Source: Methanoregula sp.
GTDB taxonomy: Archaea; Halobacteriota; Methanomicrobia; Methanomicrobiales; Methanospirillaceae
Assembly: GCA_028711405.1 (NCBI GenBank)
Contig: JAQTSH010000044.1
Coordinates: 1 to 10,090 of the forward strand
DNA length: 10,090 nt
Direction: 5' to 3'
Below, piece by piece: positions 5,146-10,090 of the stretch. The notes under the pieces were generated by a model. That model made no database searches, was not told the DNA's origin, and saw only the letters and a program-made list of their open reading frames with translations. Position numbers and translations under genes: made by a program. Position 1 is the stretch's first letter, and each line of letters starts with the position of its first letter.

Positions 5146-7068
5146 ATGTTACAGAAGATGAAGAAAGTCCAGGTGATAGGACCGAAAACCGATCTCCAGA
5201 GCGTAGTCGATGTCCTGTATCATACCGGCACTGTTCATCTTGAGGACGTATCGAAGACCATCCTTCCCGGTGACACGATCCTGCGGAAGATGGATGTCGC
5301 AAAAGGAGGGGAGATCGCTGCCATCCTCATGAAGATCGGGGGCATCTTCCTTACGCTCCCGAAGATTCCTGACGACACAGCGAAGCAGGCAGAGATCAGA
5401 AAAGCGCTCCAGCAGACGAGCGAACGGGACATCCTTGTGCGGGCGAACCAGGTTGTCGCAGCGCTCGAATCGACTACCAAGGATCTCGCCACCACAAAGA
5501 CCGATCTTGAGTACACGCTAAACGCGCTTGACCGGTATGAGAAGATCATCACAAAGATTCTGCCGCTCGAAAACCAGTTGCCCATCTTAAAAGGATTCGA
5601 GATCACGGTCGTCCTCATCCAGCGGGAGTTCCGTGAAGTCCTTGAGATCGTGCGGAACGCTCTTGTCGAGATCACGAGAAACCAGTTCGAGCTGATCTCG
5701 GCGGATGTCGATGAATCGACGATTGCCGCAGTCATCATCTTCAACAAAAAATATTCAGAGCAGGTACACTCGTTCATCTTCTCGCAGAACGTGAACGAGG
5801 TCCGGATGCCGCAGGAGTACCTCGGGAAGCCCTTCAATGAAATCCTCGGCAGCATTGAAGAGAAACGTACGAAATCGATCGAAGAGAAGGCGGAGATCGA
5901 CCGGAAGCTCGTCGCACTCTCCGCAGAGTGGTACCAGGAGCTTGCGGTCTTAAAGAAGGTGCTCGAAGACCGGAACGAAGAGGCAGCGGTCTTTTACAAG
6001 TTCGGTCAGACCGAGTACACCTTCCTGATCCTTGGCTGGATCCCGCAGAAGTACATGAACCGGACCCGCGAGGTGCTGGCGAAGGACTTCGGGAACCGGG
6101 TGGTGATAAACGAGCTCGAGGTGAGCCCGGAGAAGATGGACGAGGCGCCCACCTTCTATGACAACCCGTCGTTTGTGAAACCGTTCGAGTTTCTCATGCG
6201 GCTCATCAGCCCGTCAAAATACCGGGAGATCGATCCCTGCCCGCTGATGGCGATCTTCTTTCCCATCTTCTTCGGGCTGATGGTCGGGGACATCGCGTAC
6301 GGGATCATCATCCTTGTCTTTGCCCTGATCATCAAGTACCGGTTCAAGGCGGAAGAATGGCTCCAGAACCTGATGAACATCCTGATCATCAGTTCGATCC
6401 CGACAATCTTCTTCGGGTTTGTGTTCGGGGAGTTCTTCGGGAACTTCGGGGAGCACATGGGCTGGTTGCATCCTCTCACCATCGGGGGGATCACGTGGAA
6501 CCGGATTGAGGCGATCGTGCCGCTTCTCGTGCTCGCCCTCGCGATTGGCGTCTTCCATGTCTTTCTTGGGCTCTCGGTGGGGATCCTCAATGCCTATACG
6601 AGGAAGAGCAGGAAGCACATGATCGAGAAAGCGGGGATGATCATGGTTGTCACCGGGATCCTCCTTGTCATCGGAGCAGCGGCAAACGTGATCCCATCGG
6701 TGCTGCTCGTGCCGGGGATCGTGCTCTTCGTTGTTGCGGTACCGATGATCATCTACGGCGGAGGATTCTTCGGGGCGTTCGAGATCATCAGCACGATGGG
6801 AAACATCCTCTCGTATGCGAGGATCATGGCAATCGGCATGGCGTCGGTGGTGCTGGCGCTTGTTGCAAACCAGCTCGGCGGGATGGCGGATGTCGCGCTC
6901 GTGGGGTTTGTGATTGCGGCGCTGCTCCATATCCTCAACATCGCGCTTGCGATGTTCTCCCCGTTCCTGCACTCGCTCAGGTTGCACCTCGTCGAATTCA
7001 ACTCGAAATTCTACGAGGGCGGGGGAAAGATCTACAAGCCGTTTGTCAAAGAACGCGGAGGGGGGTAG
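5146..7068 (+). CDS. ahaI: A-type ATP synthase subunit I (a-subunit, membrane stator)
   Basis: A 640-residue stator subunit that forms the two ion half-channels facing the K ring. Residues 1-350 are the cytoplasmic arm, with coiled-coil stretches (about 80-135 and 230-280) and the conserved FLILGWIPQKY segment (293-303). Residues 366-606 hold about eight hydrophobic segments. Family motifs include GLMVGDIAYG (377-386), FGFVFGEFFGNFGE (423-436), ILSYARIMAIGMA (554-566), whose Arg559 corresponds to the essential channel arginine of V/A-type a-subunits, and FLHSLRLHLVEFNSKFYEGG (607-626), with Arg612. Length and motifs fit an intact gene. GAGGCGAT (5138-5145), overlapping the ahaH stop, serves as ribosome binding site directly before ATG 5146. 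A 114-base gap separates it from ahaK. Confidence 0.97.
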   Translation: MLQKMKKVQVIGPKTDLQSVVDVLYHTGTVHLEDVSKTILPGDTILRKMDVAKGGEIAAILMKIGGIFLTLPKIPDDTAKQAEIRKALQQTSERDILVRANQVVAALESTTKDLATTKTDLEYTLNALDRYEKIITKILPLENQLPILKGFEITVVLIQREFREVLEIVRNALVEITRNQFELISADVDESTIAAVIIFNKKYSEQVHSFIFSQNVNEVRMPQEYLGKPFNEILGSIEEKRTKSIEEKAEIDRKLVALSAEWYQELAVLKKVLEDRNEEAAVFYKFGQTEYTFLILGWIPQKYMNRTREVLAKDFGNRVVINELEVSPEKMDEAPTFYDNPSFVKPFEFLMRLISPSKYREIDPCPLMAIFFPIFFGLMVGDIAYGIIILVFALIIKYRFKAEEWLQNLMNILIISSIPTIFFGFVFGEFFGNFGEHMGWLHPLTIGGITWNRIEAIVPLLVLALAIGVFHVFLGLSVGILNAYTRKSRKHMIEKAGMIMVVTGILLVIGAAANVIPSVLLVPGIVLFVVAVPMIIYGGGFFGAFEIISTMGNILSYARIMAIGMASVVLALVANQLGGMADVALVGFVIAALLHILNIALAMFSPFLHSLRLHLVEFNSKFYEGGGKIYKPFVKERGGG

Positions 7069-7144
7069 ATTCATGCTATGAGTACGGGTGCGGGGGTCTG
7101 TCGTGGATCCGGAACAGAAGACTGAATATCGAACCCAGATAGTC

Positions 7145-7175
7145 TGAAAAATTGTTTGAAATTTTAAAGAGGTGT
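7145..7175 (+). promoter_or_regulatory. A/T-rich tract and strong ribosome binding site before ahaK
   Basis: GAGGTGT (7169-7175) lies 7 bases before ATG 7183 and matches the archaeal anti-Shine-Dalgarno well. It is preceded by about 24 bases that are almost only A and T (7145-7168), in an otherwise GC-rich operon. An unstructured tract of this sort before the c-subunit ribosome binding site would favour high translation, as known for E. coli atpE. A TATA element here would put the transcript start inside the ribosome binding site, so an internal promoter is less likely. Confidence 0.45.
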
Positions 7176-7182
7176 CAGAAAG

Positions 7183-7401
7183 ATGGTGGATTGGGGAATT
7201 CCAATTGGAGCAGGAATCGCGTTTGGACTGGGAGCACTCGGGACGGGTATCGCCCAGTCCAAGATCGGGTCAGCCGGCGCGGGAACGATTGCGGAGAAAC
7301 CGGAGACATTCGGTCTGATGGTCATCCTCGTGGCGATCCCGGAGACGCTGGTCATTCTCGGGTTCGTTGTCGCGACGATGATCATGATCATGCTGAAATG
7401 A
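7183..7401 (+). CDS. ahaK: A-type ATP synthase subunit K (c-ring proteolipid)
   Basis: A 72-residue proteolipid with one helical hairpin, the basic c-subunit size. TM1 covers about residues 5-30 (glycine-rich, GLGALGTGIAQSKIG), the polar loop contains AEKPETFG (37-44), and TM2 covers 45-71 (LMVILVAIPETLVILGFVVA). Glu54 in AIPET is the ion-carrying carboxylate. Thr21, Gln25 and Thr55 are polar neighbours that may shape H+ or Na+ selectivity; the residue lined up with the classical Na+-ligand glutamine of bacterial c-rings appears to be Thr21, with Gln25 one turn away, so selectivity is not decided. Multiple copies form the ring turning against subunit I. The gene has a strong ribosome binding site, and its TGA overlaps an ATG at 7398 in the sequence ATGA. 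A 142-base gap follows before ahaE. Confidence 0.95.
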   Translation: MVDWGIPIGAGIAFGLGALGTGIAQSKIGSAGAGTIAEKPETFGLMVILVAIPETLVILGFVVATMIMIMLK

Positions 7402-7543
7402 ACGAGAGGATCGTGCCAGACCGGTGCATATGCCGTGCGGGGAGCCTTGGCGGGTCGGGTGGTTTCACGCGAACCGGATCACGGGATGTGGGTTTCTTCC
7501 CTGACGGGACTGGTCGACAGAATGCAAATGAGATGATGGAACT

Positions 7544-8140
7544 ATGCCCTACGAGCAGTTGATCGAATCCGTGAACGAGTGTGCCGAAGACAAGATCCGC
7601 ACGATCAGGGAACGGACCGCCCGGCGGGTGGCGGAGATCCACGCGGAAGCGGCGGAAAAAGAGGAGCGGGTCCGGCAAAAACACGAGGAGGCAGCCCGGA
7701 CGGCGATTGAGACGGAACGGGGGAGATCGGTCGCACAGATGAAAAAGGAGACCCGGATGCAGCTCGTCCTCGCAAAGGACGAGGTGTACCAGAAAGCCTT
7801 CACCGGCGCGAAAGAGCAGCTCTCGCATATCCGGTCCGATGCGAACTACGCGGGTATTTTTCGTAAACTGATTGTCGAAGCGGTGGCGGAACTCGAAGGG
7901 TCCCGCGTTGTCATCTCCATCGATCCCCGGGATGAACCACTCTGCACGAGACTGGTGGCGGAACTCAACCTGAACTGCGGGATTGTCCCCGGTATCACCA
8001 CTGTCGGGGGGCTGGATGTGAGCACCCCGGATGGCAGGTTTGTCATAAAAAATACGGTCGAGTCCCGGCTGGAGCGGGCGAAGGGGCTCATAAAACCGGC
8101 AATCTTTGCGACACTATACGGTGATCAGGGTGGAGTATGA
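7544..8140 (+). CDS. ahaE: A-type ATP synthase subunit E (peripheral stalk)
   Basis: A 198-residue stalk subunit, of typical length. Residues 5-95 are a long charged helix (for example TARRVAEIHAEAAEKEERV) that pairs with subunit H. Residues 100-198 form the globular domain that caps the top of subunit B in known A/V-ATPases, with the family pattern TVGGLDVSTPDGRFVIKNTV followed by ESRLER (152-177). ATG 7544 follows GATGATGGAACT, only a weak Shine-Dalgarno. The last 11 bases overlap the start of ahaC if its GTG at 8130 is used, suggesting translational coupling. Confidence 0.95.
   Translation: MPYEQLIESVNECAEDKIRTIRERTARRVAEIHAEAAEKEERVRQKHEEAARTAIETERGRSVAQMKKETRMQLVLAKDEVYQKAFTGAKEQLSHIRSDANYAGIFRKLIVEAVAELEGSRVVISIDPRDEPLCTRLVAELNLNCGIVPGITTVGGLDVSTPDGRFVIKNTVESRLERAKGLIKPAIFATLYGDQGGV
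8120..8126 (+). promoter_or_regulatory. Shine-Dalgarno deciding the ahaC start
   Basis: GGTGATC within the end of ahaE matches seven bases of the archaeal GGAGGTGATC consensus and ends 3 bases before GTG 8130. It supports 8130 over the TTG at 8106 or the GTG at 8121, which have no comparable motif. Confidence 0.45.
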
Positions 8141-9179
8141 CTACGTAAATGCCCGGGTGAAAGGCATGAAGAGCCGGCTGTTGGACCGGACGGTCTTTGA
8201 GACCCTCATCCTCAAGCCGGACATCGATGCGATCATCACCGAACTCAGCACCACCGCGTACAAGGAAGAACTGGAGAAAGCGAGTGTCCAGTATGCCGGG
8301 ATCAGTTGCATCGAGGTTGCCACGAGAAGGGATTTTACCCGGGCGTTCCGGAACATCTTCAAGCTGATGCGTGGGGATGAGTCGGAACGGTACATCCGGA
8401 TCGTTCTCGGACGATGGGATATCCAGAACATCAAAACGATCCTGCGGGGAAAGAACATCCATGTGACCGCCACAGAGATTCACGAGTGCCTGATCCCGGC
8501 GGGGGAACTGGATGAGACGACACTTATCGAGCTCGTCAAGCAACCGGATGTGAAGGCGGTGATCGATCTCCTTGCGACCTGGGGGATCGATTATGCGAAA
8601 CCCCTGACCCGGAACTTCCGGGAGTTCTCGGAGAAGCGGGATCTCGCGATCCTCGAGTACGCGATCGACCGGTATTATTTCGAGAGTGCCCTTGACGCGG
8701 TCAGCGGCGATGCAGAGGAAGACCAGATCGTCCGGGAGATCCTGATGACCGAGATCGATGTGACGAACATCAAAAACGTCCTCCGGATCATCCGGGACCG
8801 GATCGACCCTGAGGAAGCGCCACACTACCTGATCGAGGGAGGTATCACGCTCGATGTGACGAAACTCCAGACCATGATAAAAACCGGCACCCTTGAAGGT
8901 GCGATCAAGCAGCTCGATAACACTCCGTATAACTTCCTCGCAAAAGTCCCGGATGAGGTGTTCAAATCCAAAAAGATCTCGGTTTTCGAGAAAGATCTCG
9001 ACCGGTACCTGATCCGGCAGGGGATCAGCCGGTTCCTTGGCGACCCGTTGAGCATCGCCATTCCCATCGGGTACATCTGGGCAAAGTTCAACGAGGTGAC
9101 GAATATCCGGATCATCGCCCGGTGCAAGACCGCTGATGTCCCGGAGAAGGAACTGCGGGGGGAACTGGTCTATGTATAA
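8130..9179 (+). CDS. ahaC: A-type ATP synthase subunit C (central stalk to ring adaptor)
   Basis: With the GTG start at 8130 this is 349 residues, close to the family's usual 350. Subunit C is the funnel-shaped, all-helical adaptor seated on the K ring that passes rotation to D and F (V-ATPase subunit d homologue). The N-terminus EYDYVNARVKGMKSRLLD is diagnostic. Three similar helical lobes are suggested by repeated patterns such as RIVLGRWDIQNIKTILRGKN, EIDVTNIKNVLRIIRDRIDP and GYIWAKFNEVTNIRIIARCK. The frame is open upstream to a TTG at 8106, which would give 357 residues; GGTGATC before 8130 favours the shorter form. The start lies in the last codons of ahaE and the stop overlaps the start of ahaF by 8 bases, so the three genes are tightly coupled. 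Confidence 0.93.
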   Translation: MEYDYVNARVKGMKSRLLDRTVFETLILKPDIDAIITELSTTAYKEELEKASVQYAGISCIEVATRRDFTRAFRNIFKLMRGDESERYIRIVLGRWDIQNIKTILRGKNIHVTATEIHECLIPAGELDETTLIELVKQPDVKAVIDLLATWGIDYAKPLTRNFREFSEKRDLAILEYAIDRYYFESALDAVSGDAEEDQIVREILMTEIDVTNIKNVLRIIRDRIDPEEAPHYLIEGGITLDVTKLQTMIKTGTLEGAIKQLDNTPYNFLAKVPDEVFKSKKISVFEKDLDRYLIRQGISRFLGDPLSIAIPIGYIWAKFNEVTNIRIIARCKTADVPEKELRGELVYV

Positions 9180-9492
9180 GTTTGTCGTCGTCACCGATCC
9201 GGACTCGGCGCCGGGGTTCCGGCTCGCGGGGGTGGATGTTGTAGAGGCATCAGGTCTTGACGAAGCAAAGCAGGTCATTCCCCCGCTGGTCTACCGGGAC
9301 GATACCGGGATCGTTGCGATCAGCGAGGACCTGATGGCTGCACTGGATGAGAAACTCATGGAAAAGATTGGGAAGACGTACAGACCGATCATCATCCCGA
9401 TCCCATCGAGGATCAAGGGTATCAGCAGAACAAGTTACATCGAACGGTTGCTCCAGCGGGCAATCGGGTACAACATCGTGATAAGGAGGTAG
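9172..9492 (+). CDS. ahaF: A-type ATP synthase subunit F (central stalk)
   Basis: A 106-residue subunit of usual length, with a Rossmann-like N-terminal fold (MYKFVVVTDPDSAPGFRLAG), the GIVAISEDLM strand-helix unit (about 49-58), the IIIPIPSRIKG segment (75-85) and a C-terminal helix (YIERLLQRAIGYNIV) that in known structures can contact the A3B3 head and modulate activity. The start is the ATG at 9172 overlapping the ahaC stop (ATGTATAA), with a GGGGGGAA ribosome binding site about 7 bases before it. The frame also has an ATG at 9136, which adds 12 residues unlike the family and is rejected. Confidence 0.95.
   Translation: MYKFVVVTDPDSAPGFRLAGVDVVEASGLDEAKQVIPPLVYRDDTGIVAISEDLMAALDEKLMEKIGKTYRPIIIPIPSRIKGISRTSYIERLLQRAIGYNIVIRR
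9483..9490 (+). promoter_or_regulatory. Strong ribosome binding site of ahaA
   Basis: AAGGAGGT, inside the last codons of ahaF, lies 4 bases before ATG 9495. It is the best Shine-Dalgarno match in the operon and settles the ahaA start. Confidence 0.7.
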
Positions 9493-9494
9493 GC

Positions 9495-10090
9495 ATGATA
9501 GCGGGGAAGATTTCACGGATCTCCGGTCCAGTGGTTCTGGCAGAGCAGATGAAAGGATCGAAGATGTATGATGTGGTGAAGGTCGGCACTGATGCATTGA
9601 ACGGCGAGATCATACGCCTTGATGGAGCCCAGGCAGTCATCCAGGTGTACGAGGACACGTCAGGTCTCACGGTCGGGGAGACGGTCGTGAACACGGGGAC
9701 CCCACTCTCCGTGGAACTCGGTCCCGGGCTGCTCTCCTCCATCTACGACGGCATTCAGCGCCCACTCCCCCTGCTCGTAGAAAAGAGCGGCAGTTTCATC
9801 TCCCGCGGGATCTCGGTCCCGGGCGTGAGCCGGGAGAGGACGTGGGAATTCGTCGCAACAGCAAAACCCGGTGACCGGGTCGGGGAGGGTGATATCCTCG
9901 GCACGGTGCGGGAGTACCATATCGACCACCGGATCATGGTGCCCCCCGGTGTATCGGGTGTCGTAAAAACCTGCCGGAGCGGTACCTTCACCGTGGAGCA
10001 ACCTGTCTGCACCCTTGAGGACGGTACTGTCATCACGATGCTCCAGAAGTGGGCGGTGAGGAAGGGCAGACCCTATACGACGAAGCAGGA
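9495..10090 (+). CDS. ahaA: A-type ATP synthase catalytic subunit A, N-terminal 198 residues, cut by the window edge
   Basis: Catalytic subunit of the A3B3 head, homologous to V-ATPase A. The N-terminal beta-barrel (1-75) contains ISGPVVLAEQMKGSKMYDVV (9-28) and QVYEDTSGLTVGE (50-62). ELGPGLLSSIYDGIQRPL (74-91) is the family hallmark, followed by the start of the A-type-specific insert (about 110-190) with PGDRVGEGDILGTV and a predicted barrel fold. The Walker A loop and catalytic glutamate lie beyond the right edge. The operon is expected to continue with subunits B and D, which are not seen. The segment ending RKGRPYTTKQ is slightly unlike the sequence I recall for relatives, but the frame is open. 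The family call is certain. Confidence 0.97.
   Translation, partial: MIAGKISRISGPVVLAEQMKGSKMYDVVKVGTDALNGEIIRLDGAQAVIQVYEDTSGLTVGETVVNTGTPLSVELGPGLLSSIYDGIQRPLPLLVEKSGSFISRGISVPGVSRERTWEFVATAKPGDRVGEGDILGTVREYHIDHRIMVPPGVSGVVKTCRSGTFTVEQPVCTLEDGTVITMLQKWAVRKGRPYTTKQ

Noticed and set aside
6214..7074. 286-codon minus-strand ORF over the membrane half of ahaI
   Set aside because: Its His/Asp/Arg-rich product is what the complement of hydrophobic codons gives; ahaI motifs are in the plus frame.
7069..7182. Weak inverted repeat TCTGT/ACAGA (7097-7118) in the ahaI-ahaK gap as a terminator or processing hairpin
   Set aside because: Only five base pairs with a 12-base loop and no T-run; could easily be chance.
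8088..9278. 396-codon minus-strand ORF over ahaC
   Set aside because: Shadow of ahaC; the plus-strand product carries the subunit C signature and operon context.
1..10090. CRISPR array, tRNA, rRNA, insertion sequence or integrase
   Set aside because: I looked for spaced direct repeats, cloverleaf-like sequence, terminal inverted repeats and transposase motifs on both strands and found none.

Overview
The window looks like a piece of euryarchaeal chromosome, most likely from a methanogen of the Methanomicrobiales (Methanoregula-like). The evidence is a family D DNA polymerase large subunit, an A-type ATP synthase operon in the order H-I-K-E-C-F-A known from methanogens, archaeal-style TATA elements close to start codons, and GGAGGTGAT-type ribosome binding sites. 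The lineage is my inference from recognisable protein sequence; no search was run.

Layout. (1) Positions 1-1736, minus strand: the first 578 codons of the DNA polymerase II large subunit DP2 (polC), cut by the window edge before its catalytic region. (2) About 1740-3770: a more A/T-rich stretch holding a stand-alone PD-(D/E)XK-type nuclease-like gene (plus strand), an unrecognised 107-residue gene converging on it (minus strand), possible terminators, and weak traces of a decayed reading frame. It looks like an accessory insertion between core genes. (3) 3774-4325, minus strand: a small HEAT-repeat protein, divergent from the ATP synthase operon. (4) 4606-10090, plus strand: a small hypothetical ORF followed by ahaH, ahaI, ahaK, ahaE, ahaC, ahaF and the start of ahaA. 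The ATP synthase stalk (H, E), membrane stator (I), rotor ring (K), central stalk (C, F) and catalytic head (A, partial) are encoded in one direction with short spacings or overlaps. The exceptions are two gaps flanking ahaK.

How the genes work together. The aha genes encode one rotary machine: ions pass between subunit I and the K ring, rotation goes through C and F to the A/B head, and E/H peripheral stalks hold the head still. Subunit B and D genes would be expected beyond the right edge. polC is a replication gene with no evident functional link to the operon. The nuclease-like gene, the 107-residue gene and the HEAT gene have no clear pathway.

I did not find a clear new multi-gene system. 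The best leads are the nuclease-like gene with an uncharacterised C-terminal half, the unknown ORF heading the ATP synthase operon, an ATGA-coupled 54-codon ORF in the ahaK-ahaE gap, and an A/T-rich tract before the ahaK ribosome binding site that resembles the translational enhancer of bacterial atpE.
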